Translations under genes and position numbers: made by a program | Part shown: in pieces, positions 18,099 through 27,022 of the stretch | Position numbering within the stretch: the stretch's first letter is position 1 | Layout of the letters: every line of letters begins with the position of its first letter | Notes under the pieces: generated by a model | Seen by the model: the letters and a program-made list of their open reading frames with translations, nothing else | Told to the model about the DNA's origin: nothing | Databases searched by the model: none | NCBI GenBank assembly: GCA_964549105.1 | Contig: CAZJTZ010000004.1 | Span: forward strand, 1-64,000 | Direction: 5' to 3' | Length of the DNA: 64,000 bases | Origin: Hydrogenedens sp964549105 | Lineage (GTDB): Bacteria > Hydrogenedentota > Hydrogenedentia > Hydrogenedentales > Hydrogenedentaceae

Positions 18099-20064
18099 GA
18101 TTTTGAATGAGGAATTGGTGTTGGTATAGTTGATAATAAAATCCCTGGCGTTCTAATAGCTGTTTGTGTGAGCCTTCTTCAATGATTTTTCCATGGTCTA
18201 ATACTAAAATGCGGTCGGCGTTCATGATGGTAGAGAGACGATGAGCGATAATGACGCTGGTCCGTCCTTTTAAGAAGGTTGTTAAGGCTTCCTGAATATA
18301 TTTTTCACTTTCCGAGTCGAGATTGGAAGTGGCTTCATCTAACAGTAACACCTCTGGATTTTTAAGGATGGCTCGTGCTAAAGCGAGTCGTTGTCTTTGT
18401 CCGCCGGAGAGGAGTTGTCCAAATTCTCCCAGGTTGCTGTCTAATCCGTGGGGCATTTGTTGGACGAACGCCTCAGCGTGTGCCATTGTTAAGGCTTCTC
18501 GAATTTGTTCATCAGTAATATTTGTATTTCCTCCAGTCAGGTTGTCGCGAATAGAACCCGAAAAGAGGATAGTTTCCTGTGTAACTATAGCAATCTGTCG
18601 TCGTAGACTTTCCAATGTTACATTTCGGATGTCCGTATCATCAAAGTATATAGCCCCTCCACTCGCATCATAAAAGCGAGGAATAAGTTTTACAACTGTT
18701 GTTTTTCCTGCACCACTGGGACCAACCAGTGCGATTTTTTCCCCATGCCTGATGAAAAAACTTATGTTATCGAGGACAGTTTTTTTGCCATCGTATGAAA
18801 AGGAAACATTTTCAAATCGTATGGCGTGGGAAAGTGGTTTTAATGGCATGGCGTGGGGGGTATCTTGAATGTCCGGTTTGAGGTCTAAATATTCAAAGAT
18901 GCGTTCAGCACTTGCGACGCTGGTCTGAATTAAATTATTTACGGTGGATAACTTACGAATGGGGTCAAGTATCATGGCCAAGGCAAGGTAAACCTGTAAT
19001 AGGTCACCCATATCAAGACGGTGAGCAATGACTCGATACCCACTAAATAGGATAAAACCAGAGAAACCCACCACAAGTATAAATTCCGTGATGGGTTCTG
19101 TTGCGGAATCTGCTTTGACCATTTTCCTTAAGAATTTTCGTAATTTAGATGCCTCAAAGTTAAAGCGTTGTTTCAAAAATTCTTCCATCTGGAAGCCTTT
19201 TACAATGATAATCCCTCGCGTGGTTTCGTTGATTAATGAGGCAATATCTGCAACTTTCATGAGGGAACGGCGAACACTTTTACGGACATATAGCCCTAAT
19301 TGGATGAGGGCATAACCTAAGGGTGGCAATACGCAAACACCAACAAGTGTTAGCCATGGGTCAACACTGACAGCAACGGCAAGGAAGATTAATGCCTTAA
19401 AGGGTTCGCGTAGCACCTTGATAAAAGCATTGGATAGTCCTCGATTGACCATAAAAATATCATTGCTAAATCGAGATACAACATCGCCCGAAGAATGAAA
19501 CTCAAAAAAGCCTAACGATTGGGTCATGATGTTCTGATACATTTTTTGAGATAGGTCAACGGAAACGAATGCACCTACAGAACCCGCAAGATATTCTTGA
19601 AAAAATCGAGCAAGACCACTAATAAAAGTAAGCGTGATAACAATAACAATAGCAATAGACAGAGCAAATAATTTGTACTTCCGCATTTTTTCTACAAGTT
19701 GTAAAAACGATTTATCCCATTCTGCGGGAGGTTTACCCAACCATTTATGAATGTTCGAATCCCATTTTTGAATTTCCTTAGCATATCCGAGGGCAGGGTC
19801 TTTTTCGGAACTAAGCATGACTGTATTTTGAGAATCGGGTGATTGATACAATGTAATTTTTACTGCTGTTCCCAGACTTACAATCATGGTTCCAAATGAG
19901 AATGCAATAATGAGGGATAATATGATGGCTACAATGAGACGAGATTTATAGACCAGAGCATAGCGAATGAGTCGGAAATAAACCTTCCAACCTGAACTTG
20001 TCCGTTTTGGTTCAGATAGAAAAGATTCTGGTAAAGGTTCTGTATTTGTTGGCAAGGGTTCCAT
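18085..20064 (-). CDS. MsbA-type ABC exporter (TMD-NBD half transporter)
   Basis: A 659-residue half transporter. Six-helix ABC membrane domain (about 30-380) followed by a nucleotide-binding domain: Walker A GPSGAGKTT, Q-loop VTQETILFSG, signature LSGGQRQR, Walker B VLLLDEAT, H-loop IIAHR. All catalytic residues are present. The extracytoplasmic loop between TM1 and TM2 is enlarged (about residues 70-130). The family exports lipids, lipid A or peptides; with a lipoprotein downstream, a lipid export job is plausible but unproven. Likely functions as a homodimer. Confidence 0.92.
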   Translation of the reverse strand: MEPLPTNTEPLPESFLSEPKRTSSGWKVYFRLIRYALVYKSRLIVAIILSLIIAFSFGTMIVSLGTAVKITLYQSPDSQNTVMLSSEKDPALGYAKEIQKWDSNIHKWLGKPPAEWDKSFLQLVEKMRKYKLFALSIAIVIVITLTFISGLARFFQEYLAGSVGAFVSVDLSQKMYQNIMTQSLGFFEFHSSGDVVSRFSNDIFMVNRGLSNAFIKVLREPFKALIFLAVAVSVDPWLTLVGVCVLPPLGYALIQLGLYVRKSVRRSLMKVADIASLINETTRGIIIVKGFQMEEFLKQRFNFEASKLRKFLRKMVKADSATEPITEFILVVGFSGFILFSGYRVIAHRLDMGDLLQVYLALAMILDPIRKLSTVNNLIQTSVASAERIFEYLDLKPDIQDTPHAMPLKPLSHAIRFENVSFSYDGKKTVLDNISFFIRHGEKIALVGPSGAGKTTVVKLIPRFYDASGGAIYFDDTDIRNVTLESLRRQIAIVTQETILFSGSIRDNLTGGNTNITDEQIREALTMAHAEAFVQQMPHGLDSNLGEFGQLLSGGQRQRLALARAILKNPEVLLLDEATSNLDSESEKYIQEALTTFLKGRTSVIIAHRLSTIMNADRILVLDHGKIIEEGSHKQLLERQGFYYQLYQHQFLIQNHETN

Positions 20065-20084
20065 ATAATAGAAATAAGTAGATT

Positions 20085-21083
20085 CTAATGAGTTTCCTCG
20101 AAAGTTTTTCTTGCAATTTTGTTCAGTTTTTCCATAGTTTGTTCTGCTTGTGACATAATATCATTTATAATTTCCGAAATGCTTTTTATCTCATAAATTC
20201 TACCGACGACCTGCCCACAAGCAATACAGCCGCTATGAGTATCCCCACTGAGATAGGCATCTTTACCTATTTTACCGGAGATAATCGGTAATAGTTCTTC
20301 AAGTGTAGCCCCTTGTTGTTCCATGCTGGCTACGGTTAGAGCGGCTTCATTTTTCATAATTCTTGCAGGATTGCGGATAGAGCGTTCTACTACAATGGTA
20401 TCGGTTTCTTGTGCCTGTATGAGCCAGCGTTTAAAATTTTCATGAATAGGAGACTCTTTAGAAGCCATAAAGCGAGTGCCCATGAGTATAGCGTCTGCCC
20501 CTAAACATAAAGCAGCAACTAACCCTTTCCCATCACAAAAACCACCTGCGGCTATTACCGGGATAGACACTGTTTCGGCGGTTTTAGGCAGTGCAATTAG
20601 AGTGGAGACATCGTCTATTCCGGGATGCCCTCCACACTCAAAACCGACGATAGTAACTGCATCCACGCCGACTCGTTCCGCTTTCTGGGCATAGCGAACA
20701 GCAGGAACTTTATGAATAACTTTTATCCCTGCGGATTTCAATTTAGGAAGATAAGGTTCTGGATTCCTTCCTGCGGTTTCAACGACAGAAATTCCTTCTT
20801 CACAAACGACATCTATGAAAGTTTCAGTCATATCACTGGGCATAATTACAGGAAGCATAGAGATATTGACACCAAACGGTTTATCCGTCATGCTCCGTGT
20901 TTTACGAATTTCTTCCCGCAATTCCTCTCCACTGGAGCATGATACTGCTGTGATAAATCCTAAACCGCCAGCATTGGATACAGCCGATACCATCTCTGCC
21001 TTTGCTAACCATTGCAATCCACCCATAAGGATGGGATATGTAATCCCCAACATTTTTGTAATTCGTGTTTCATAAGTAAACAT
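20085..21083 (-). CDS. Nitronate monooxygenase / FabK-like FMN enzyme
   Basis: A 332-residue TIM-barrel flavoenzyme. Motifs: ITYPILMGGLQWLAKAEMV at the start, SNAGGLGFITA, PFGVNISM, GFECGGHPG (the FMN-binding GGH loop of NMO and FabK), IPVIAAGGFCDGKGL and LGADAILMGTRF. Family members are either nitronate monooxygenases or enoyl-ACP reductase II (FabK); the sequence alone does not decide. 20 nt upstream of the ABC exporter on the same strand. The ATG has no strong SD. Confidence 0.85.
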   Translation of the reverse strand: MFTYETRITKMLGITYPILMGGLQWLAKAEMVSAVSNAGGLGFITAVSCSSGEELREEIRKTRSMTDKPFGVNISMLPVIMPSDMTETFIDVVCEEGISVVETAGRNPEPYLPKLKSAGIKVIHKVPAVRYAQKAERVGVDAVTIVGFECGGHPGIDDVSTLIALPKTAETVSIPVIAAGGFCDGKGLVAALCLGADAILMGTRFMASKESPIHENFKRWLIQAQETDTIVVERSIRNPARIMKNEAALTVASMEQQGATLEELLPIISGKIGKDAYLSGDTHSGCIACGQVVGRIYEIKSISEIINDIMSQAEQTMEKLNKIARKTFEETH

Positions 21084-21139
21084 ATTTTTTCCCTAAGAAT
21101 TTTGAAATTATAACATAATTCGGGAATTTTTGAAGTCTA

Positions 21140-22996
21140 TCAATCGTTTTCCTCTTCGAGATAATCTGTCTTTTCTCCTGCCTCTGTTTTTTCTTCCGAA
21201 GTGCTTTCTTTTTCAACTTCTTCCTCATTGGCAACAACTTTTACAATTCTACCTCTAAATTGTTTTAACAAAGATTGAATTTGAGGGATTTTTCTTAATT
21301 CCTCAGCAACTTCGGGGGATACAAGGTCTTTAAAATTTCCCCTTTGTTGAGTTTGTGTCTGGGATAAGTTCTGTTTAAGTTCTTGTTGGACGACCTGTAT
21401 GTTCTTTGTTGGATATTGAAGACGATTCATAATATCTATAAGAAGCCGATGTGTCTTTTCGTTAGATAGACAAGAAAGAGCAGCCGTATCCGTAGGATTT
21501 ACATAAATTAATAGTGTCTCTGTTTCTATTTGATGTGATACATGAATGGAGTTTAATGACAATCTTATTTCGGCACTTTCTTTAGAAAGTTCACGGAGTA
21601 GTTTTTTTGTTAAATCTTCTTGTCCTTTTTTTTGTAAAGGAGAGGTGCGAATGGGAGCCTGTTCAGGGACCCTTTTTTCTACTACCCCTTTTGACGGATT
21701 GGTCAAGTTTATAATTGGCTTTTCAATCTCTTTTTTAGGTAGAGATGGTGTTTCTATCGTTTTTTTTTCTGGTATCTCTACATTTTGTGGATAAATTTGA
21801 CGGGATTCCTTAACGGTAGTGGTAGTTGGAAGTTTTAGAAATTCTTCGAGTTGAAGTATTTTTTCTAAAATGGTTTCAACAGATAATTCAACGCCCACCT
21901 TGCAATTTTTAACAAAAAAGGCTTCTAATGCGGTTCGATGAGAAAGTTGTAAGGTAAAATGTTGATTTAGTTCTGCTAATTGTTCTACAAGTCTGATAAG
22001 TTGAATTATGGAGAATTTTTCTGACTGTGCTTTTAATCGCTCTATATCTTCTTTGGGTAGAAAGAGTTGATTGGGGTCCTGGGTTGTTTTCAGAATAAGT
22101 AGATTTCTTATATGTTGGATAAATTCTTCAACAAATTGTGTCAGGTCTTTTCCAGAAGTAGAGACCTCATCAATAATAGTCAGGGTTCTTAGGACATCTT
22201 TTTCTTGTAGGGCATGGACTAACTGGTCAATTTTATCAGTTTCAATGAGACCGAGCACATCCTGAACATCTTTATAGGTAATCTCTCCATCGCAGTAGGT
22301 CATAAGTTGGTCGAGGATACTTTCCGCATCGCGGACACCACCATCCGCAGCACGGGCAATTGTAAACAGTGCTTCCTTGGTCGCATCTCGTTTTTCTGCC
22401 TTTATGATTTGTTCTAACAGGTGCACGATATTGGGTACGGCAACTCTGCGGAAATCATAGCGTTGACATCGGGATATAATTGTGGCTGGAATCTTGTGTG
22501 CTTCGGTAGTCGCAAGTATAAAGACTGCATGAGAAGGGGGTTCTTCTAATGTTTTTAGCAAGGCGTTAAACGCTGCTGAGGATAATTGATGGACTTCGTC
22601 AATGATATAGACCTTGTATCTCGCGTGAGCAGGTGCCAATCGGACTGCCTCACGAATTTCACGAATATTATCTACGCTGTTATTAGAAGCCCCGTCAATT
22701 TCCTGAACATCGAGGTGTGTTCCGTTGCCGATTTCTATACAATTATCACATTTATCGCAAGGGGTGGGTGTAGGTTTGTCTGAACTCAGGCAATTCAATG
22801 CTTTAGCAAGGATACGTGCCGTAGTGGTTTTACCAATTCCCCTTGAACCGATAAAGAGTAGGGCGTGATGTATGCGACCTGAGGACACAGCATTTTTCAA
22901 TGTCCGTGTAATATGTTCCTGTCCGACCACTTCATCAAATTGTTGGGGTCTCCATTTTCGGGCAAGAACATGATATGTATCGTTTGGTTTTGGCAT
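21140..22996 (-). CDS. dnaX: DNA polymerase III gamma/tau subunit
   Basis: A 618-residue clamp-loader ATPase. YHVLARKWRPQQFDEVVGQ, Walker A GSRGIGKTTTA, zinc module CDKCDNC, DEVHQLSSAAFNALLKTLEEP (Walker B), SRC sensor region ISRCQRYDF. Domains I-III span about 1-370; the rest is a tau tail with a charged linker and an acidic end. An A9 run at codons 410-413 could give a truncated gamma (see separate entry). It lies directly downstream of the SRP RNA gene, a common bacterial neighbourhood. Confidence 0.97.
   Translation of the reverse strand: MPKPNDTYHVLARKWRPQQFDEVVGQEHITRTLKNAVSSGRIHHALLFIGSRGIGKTTTARILAKALNCLSSDKPTPTPCDKCDNCIEIGNGTHLDVQEIDGASNNSVDNIREIREAVRLAPAHARYKVYIIDEVHQLSSAAFNALLKTLEEPPSHAVFILATTEAHKIPATIISRCQRYDFRRVAVPNIVHLLEQIIKAEKRDATKEALFTIARAADGGVRDAESILDQLMTYCDGEITYKDVQDVLGLIETDKIDQLVHALQEKDVLRTLTIIDEVSTSGKDLTQFVEEFIQHIRNLLILKTTQDPNQLFLPKEDIERLKAQSEKFSIIQLIRLVEQLAELNQHFTLQLSHRTALEAFFVKNCKVGVELSVETILEKILQLEEFLKLPTTTTVKESRQIYPQNVEIPEKKTIETPSLPKKEIEKPIINLTNPSKGVVEKRVPEQAPIRTSPLQKKGQEDLTKKLLRELSKESAEIRLSLNSIHVSHQIETETLLIYVNPTDTAALSCLSNEKTHRLLIDIMNRLQYPTKNIQVVQQELKQNLSQTQTQQRGNFKDLVSPEVAEELRKIPQIQSLLKQFRGRIVKVVANEEEVEKESTSEEKTEAGEKTDYLEEEND
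21754..21768 (-). promoter_or_regulatory. A9 slippage site in dnaX, predicted to produce gamma
   Basis: Nine consecutive A on the coding strand (plus-strand T run 21760-21768) at Glu410-Lys411-Lys412-Thr413. Loss of one A reads CGA TAG, stopping at once after about 413 residues. One extra A reaches TAA within about nine codons. The site falls just after domain III, where gamma ends in other bacteria. Thermus thermophilus dnaX makes gamma by transcriptional slippage at an A9 tract. Confidence 0.6.
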
Positions 22997-23029
22997 GGTA
23001 TTCTATTTTCCCGGCACTTGTGTAGCAAA

Positions 23030-23307
23030 GTGCTCGCGCACCCCCCTTCGAACGATATATTCAGAACGGCCACAGAGCAGTTGGCTCGGGTCCGGCAACC
23101 CTACAGCACACAGACAAATTCGACTACGGCTGCTTCCTTCCGGACCTGACCGGGTTTGTCGTCTGTCTGTTGAGTAGGACCAAACCGTCAACACCACTTA
23201 CTCGGCGCCTGCTAAAGGACATACCGCCCTCGGGAGGGGATTCAGCCTCGCTAAAGCGGATTTGCGAGTTCAGGAACGCCGCTTCGTTCCCACCTAGCGC
23301 GAGCACC
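23030..23307 (-). ncRNA. ffs: Signal recognition particle RNA, large (Alu-domain) type
   Basis: The minus strand contains the highly conserved S-domain loop GGTCAGGTCCGGAAGGAAGC (about 23126-23153). The ends are complementary: GGTGCTCGCGC at the 5' end (23307-23297) pairs with GTGCGCGAGCAC at the 3' end (23041-23030). A length of about 278 nt fits the long, Bacillus-type SRP RNA with an Alu domain rather than the 114-nt 4.5S form. It has its own promoter upstream and lies before dnaX on the same strand. It binds Ffh and targets membrane proteins. Ends are accurate to a few bases. Confidence 0.95.
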
Positions 23308-23311
23308 TATT

Positions 23312-23340
23312 ATTATAACGATTTCACCTGAGAAAGGCAA
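23312..23340 (-). promoter_or_regulatory. Promoter of SRP RNA
   Basis: On the minus strand: TTGCCT (23340-23335), 17-nt spacer, TATAAT (23317-23312), then AATA and the RNA 5' GG. Spacing to the predicted RNA start is 5 nt. It sits immediately after the stop codon of the radical SAM gene. Confidence 0.8.
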
Positions 23341-23344
23341 AAAA

Positions 23345-24901
23345 CTATTTGCCAAAGAATAGATACTTTCTCAAACTCTGTATTGAAGGGAGATGTGTAG
23401 CGCGTAGAAATGCAGGCAAAACTTTTATCAAGCCTATCATAGAACGACGCTGAGAACGGTAAATCATGCGTAAAGCAGTGATAGGCATAAGTGTCGTTCT
23501 GGTAAGTATGTCTGCTACAAAAATGATGCTTTCCCAAATTTTGCTGTTAGGATTATTCGTCAATTTTTTTATAAGTAATTGCGACAAACTTGAAGGGAGA
23601 AAGCATGCAGAACGGATAAGGCGATTGTCTGTTGTAGTATGCCAGACAAAAATATCTTCAAATAGAACAGAATTTTCTTTGATGATACCTTCGTCAATAG
23701 CCATTTTCCTTAATTCCGTTCCGGGATAAAATCGAAGGGAAAAGAATAACGGCATAAAAGAGCCGGGTGTTCTGGATAATGTAATAGCAGTATTTAAATG
23801 GTCTTGCCGGGTTTCAAACGGATTGTCTAAGATAATGTCGTAATATATACCCACAGGATATTTAGAAACTATTTCTGCGGCTTTCAGAAAAGTTTCCGAT
23901 TTTGTAGGTCGTTTGTAAATTTCAAGACAGGTACGGTCGCTACCACTCTGGAGTCCCATATTTGTCCAGGTCATACCTGCATCCACGAGTAAGGACATTC
24001 GCTCGTGGGATACCTCGCGTGCAGTAGTTTTTGCAATAAAAGGTAAGCCTATCCGTTCTTTGTATAACTTACAAAACTCTTTGATATATTCCATATCTGA
24101 GGCAAAGAAGCAATCGTCAATAATATCTACATACAGAATGGGAGGTCCTTCTTTTCGTGCCCGTTCTAATTCCTTTATTACATGTTCCACGCTACGATGT
24201 CGGACAGGCCAGGTGCCATATAGTTTTCTCAAAAATCGGTTGCAACAGTAGGCACAGCCGTAAGGACATCCTCGTGAGGTCATAATTTTATAAACCTGCC
24301 CACGGTATCGCTTATATTTCATAAGGTGCTTTATCTGCACAGGCTCTATTTGCGTCCCTGTATCCACATAACTTCGCTCAGGTATCTGTTCCAGAGGTGG
24401 AAGCATATCCAGGTCAGTTATTAATGGGAAAAGTGGATTTTCTTGAAGTGTTCCATCTTCCTTTGCAAAGGCAAAGTTTTCTATTTTTTGTAGTTCTTTT
24501 CGGTCAGCACCATTTCTGATAGATTGTAGGAATTCTTTGATAGCCAATTCCCCCTCACCGATACAAACAAAATCGGCTATTTGTGCACAGCGTTCGGGCT
24601 CCGTAGTTGCTTCAATTCCACCCCAGATAACATAAGCCTTGGGCAATGTCTCGCGAACAATTTTTGTTATTTCATTAGCAACCTGGAAGTCTTCTGCAGT
24701 GAGACTTATCCCTACGACTTTTGGATTCTCATCTGCAAAGAATTTTTTTAAATGTTGATGATTATTCTTATTGCTTTTGTTAAAAACAGGTACATAAAGA
24801 AGGACAGAATCAAAACCCTCTTTACGAATATATAAATGCAAGCCTTTTAAGCCTAATATATCTAAATTGGGCTGGGCAGAAACTAAAATAATATCTGTCA
24901 T
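23345..24901 (-). CDS. B12-binding-domain radical SAM protein
   Basis: A 518-residue protein. The N-terminal 140 residues resemble a cobalamin-binding fold (LDILGLKGLHLYIRKEGF, VVGISLTAEDFQVANEI, VIWGGIEATTEPE, IGEGE). The radical SAM core follows with the CxxxCxxC cluster motif in SRGCPYGCAYCCNRF. The C-terminal 150 residues are specific. Homologues modify lipids, cofactors or natural products, often by methylation; the substrate cannot be told from sequence. It is the first gene of a minus-strand run that continues with SRP RNA and dnaX, but SRP RNA has its own promoter. Confidence 0.88.
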   Translation of the reverse strand: MTDIILVSAQPNLDILGLKGLHLYIRKEGFDSVLLYVPVFNKSNKNNHQHLKKFFADENPKVVGISLTAEDFQVANEITKIVRETLPKAYVIWGGIEATTEPERCAQIADFVCIGEGELAIKEFLQSIRNGADRKELQKIENFAFAKEDGTLQENPLFPLITDLDMLPPLEQIPERSYVDTGTQIEPVQIKHLMKYKRYRGQVYKIMTSRGCPYGCAYCCNRFLRKLYGTWPVRHRSVEHVIKELERARKEGPPILYVDIIDDCFFASDMEYIKEFCKLYKERIGLPFIAKTTAREVSHERMSLLVDAGMTWTNMGLQSGSDRTCLEIYKRPTKSETFLKAAEIVSKYPVGIYYDIILDNPFETRQDHLNTAITLSRTPGSFMPLFFSLRFYPGTELRKMAIDEGIIKENSVLFEDIFVWHTTTDNRLIRSACFLPSSLSQLLIKKLTNNPNSKIWESIIFVADILTRTTLMPITALRMIYRSQRRSMIGLIKVLPAFLRATHLPSIQSLRKYLFFGK

Positions 24902-24946
24902 TTGTTAAAAAATTCCTTATAAAGTGCCCCCAAAGTGGCAAAATAA

Positions 24947-24972
24947 TAGTTATAGATTATAATCTATTACTA
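24947..24972. promoter_or_regulatory. Palindromic operator candidate in a divergent intergenic region
   Basis: ATAGATTATAATCTAT (24952-24967) is a perfect 16-nt palindrome, extended by TAGT/ACTA outside one T:T mismatch. It lies between the divergent radical SAM and lipoprotein genes, 45-135 nt from their starts. It could be a repressor site; the regulator is unknown. Confidence 0.35.
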
Positions 24973-25102
24973 AAACCATTGTGTAAAATGATAAAATTCC
25001 TTCAATATATTTCTATTATACAGAAAAAAGAGGAAATGTTTATCTTTAAAATTGAGTTTTAATATATCAAACTCTAACTTTAGAAATGAGTGGAATTATC
25101 AA

Positions 25103-25846
25103 ATGAAAAATAGCATAAAAATATTTTTGGTAATTATCCTGTTGTGTGTCTATGAAGGATGTTCCCAACCAGAAAGGATAGAGATAAAAACAAAAAGGGA
25201 ACTATCTGCCTCTCAATCTAATAATCCTGTGATTCCTTTAATAACTTCTCAGAGATTACGACTTGTGCCCAGTGATGTAGATTCTACTCCTAATCAGGGT
25301 GAAGAATTAGAATTGACAAACCCACAACAGCAAAGTCAGCAGGAGGTAGAGAATACTTCTAAAGAAAACATGGGTACAAGCCCTTCCGACTCTATGGTAG
25401 GAGGATTTGCTCAATTAAATTTAAGTTGGCAAACACCAGAAGGTTGGAAAGAGGATAAAAATAAGCCGATGCGTTTGGTTACATTTACAGGAGGTGAAGG
25501 TTCAAATTGGGAATGTTATATAAGTGTGCTTACATCACAGGCAGGTGGAGTGGATGCAAACTTTAAGCGTTGGGCGAGCCAGATGGGCAAGCCAGATATA
25601 GATGTTCAATCTTTTTCCCAGTTATCTGAAATTACTATACTGGGGAAGCCATGCAAAGTATTGGATATTAGTGGCGATTATGTGGATATGCAAGGAATAA
25701 CCCTTAAGGGTTATCATTTGTTGGGCACTGTTTGTCCTCTGGAAAACCATACATTATTTATTAAAATGACAGGATTAGAACAGGAAGTAACCCAGCAAAA
25801 AGAAAACTTTTTAAAACTATGCAAATCACTTTCTTTAGCCAATTAA
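25103..25846 (+). CDS. Lipoprotein of unknown function
   Basis: The ATG at 25103 gives a signal peptide MKNSIKIFLVIILLCVYEGC with a lipobox-like YEGC. A TTG at 25052 would add 17 residues before the signal peptide and is unlikely. After a low-complexity Gln/Ser/Glu linker (to about residue 105) comes a compact domain with LSWQTPEGWKEDKNKPMRLV and ending KENFLKLCKSLSL, resembling domains described as PsbP/DUF-like lipoproteins. It precedes the cytochrome c biogenesis pair by 21 nt and is likely in the same operon, so it may work with it. Confidence 0.75.
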   Translation: MKNSIKIFLVIILLCVYEGCSQPERIEIKTKRELSASQSNNPVIPLITSQRLRLVPSDVDSTPNQGEELELTNPQQQSQQEVENTSKENMGTSPSDSMVGGFAQLNLSWQTPEGWKEDKNKPMRLVTFTGGEGSNWECYISVLTSQAGGVDANFKRWASQMGKPDIDVQSFSQLSEITILGKPCKVLDISGDYVDMQGITLKGYHLLGTVCPLENHTLFIKMTGLEQEVTQQKENFLKLCKSLSLAN

Positions 25847-25867
25847 ACAATTTGATGGAAGAATACA

Positions 25868-27022
25868 ATGAAAAAAGTGCTTCATTTTTTAGGTTCTTAT
25901 AAACTTTCCGTAGTTTTGCTCCTTTTCCTCATGGCTATTGTTTTTTTGGGGACATTGGCACAGACAGAACACGGAATTTACGAAATACAAAGAGAGTATT
26001 TTGAATCAATTTTTGTTGTGCATTGGATAGCCAATCAAGTTCCTTTGCCTTTGCCCGGTGGTGGGCTTTTGATGGTGTGTTTGCTAATCAACCTGTTTGT
26101 TGGCGGTGTGTTGTTAGCACCGAAAAGTTTTAAAAGACCCGGTATGCTCATTGCACATATAGGGGTTATTTTACTTATTCTCGGTGGATTTTGGGGCAAG
26201 TTGTGGGGAGACTTTGGACAAATTTCGATGTTTGAAGGAGAGTCAAAAAAGGAATTTGAAGATTCTAAAAATTGGGAAGTTTATATCTGGAAATTAGCAA
26301 AAGGGAATAATACCCCTATTATGGAGTGGGTTATTCCCCAGAAAGATTTTGCTCAACTTCGAGGTGCACTGAGACGAACTTTTTATTCTGGTGAACTTCC
26401 CTTTGAGATAACGCTTATGCGTTTTATGAAGAATGCCAAACCTCGGTTGGCTATCCCCGGCATAGAACAGGGGATTCAGGGTGTCCTATTGGAAACAGTA
26501 GAATTGGAAAAGGAGGAAGAGTTAAACCTTGCAGGTGTGTATGTAGAAGTTGCTGCAAAGGAACAACATCATCTTGGCATTCTTTGGGGGGGAGAAGTCC
26601 AGCCCTGGGTATTTGAGATAGGTGATGGATTATATGCCATGGGCATTCGACATCGAAGGATAGAACTACCGTTTACAATTAAGTTAGAAAAGTTTATTAA
26701 AGAATTTTATCCGGGCACAAACAAGCCTCGCTTTTTTGCCAGTGAGGTAGTCTATTCCACAGGGGAATGGGAACAACGCACGGTAATACGAATGAATGAG
26801 CCCCTGAGATACAAAGGTTTTACAATATATCAGGCGTCCTGGGGAACAGCCACAGGAGACCCCTCTTCACCTGTTTTCTCGACCTTAGCCGTAACACGCA
26901 ATCCTGCGGAACAAATACCTTTATACGCATGTGTGATTATCTCTTTTGGATTGTTAATTCATTTTGCACAAAAGTTGCACAGATATTTGAAAAATACAAG
27001 AGGAGCAAAAGAAGTTAAATGA
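25868..27022 (+). CDS. resB: ResB-family cytochrome c biogenesis protein
   Basis: A 384-residue membrane protein with N-terminal membrane segments (about 10-35, 60-82, 92-112), a large soluble domain, and a last membrane segment (about 352-373). The opening LGSYKLSVVLLLFLMAIVFLG and GTLAQTEHG are typical of ResB/Ccs1. It acts with CcsA in System II to deliver and attach heme to apocytochromes c outside the membrane. It overlaps ccsA by 4 nt (ATGA), a sign of translational coupling. Confidence 0.88.
   Translation: MKKVLHFLGSYKLSVVLLLFLMAIVFLGTLAQTEHGIYEIQREYFESIFVVHWIANQVPLPLPGGGLLMVCLLINLFVGGVLLAPKSFKRPGMLIAHIGVILLILGGFWGKLWGDFGQISMFEGESKKEFEDSKNWEVYIWKLAKGNNTPIMEWVIPQKDFAQLRGALRRTFYSGELPFEITLMRFMKNAKPRLAIPGIEQGIQGVLLETVELEKEEELNLAGVYVEVAAKEQHHLGILWGGEVQPWVFEIGDGLYAMGIRHRRIELPFTIKLEKFIKEFYPGTNKPRFFASEVVYSTGEWEQRTVIRMNEPLRYKGFTIYQASWGTATGDPSSPVFSTLAVTRNPAEQIPLYACVIISFGLLIHFAQKLHRYLKNTRGAKEVK

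Noticed and set aside
21720..21742. E. coli type slippery heptamer in dnaX (A6G run)
   Set aside because: The A6G run at CCT AAA AAA GAG is in the wrong phase for -1 ribosomal slippage; the A9 tract is the better candidate.
23003..23306. Short frames on both strands over the SRP RNA
   Set aside because: The RNA is unmistakable and highly structured; the frames have no SD or homology.
24956..24963. TATAAT inside the palindrome as a promoter
   Set aside because: No acceptable -35 at 16-18 nt on either strand.
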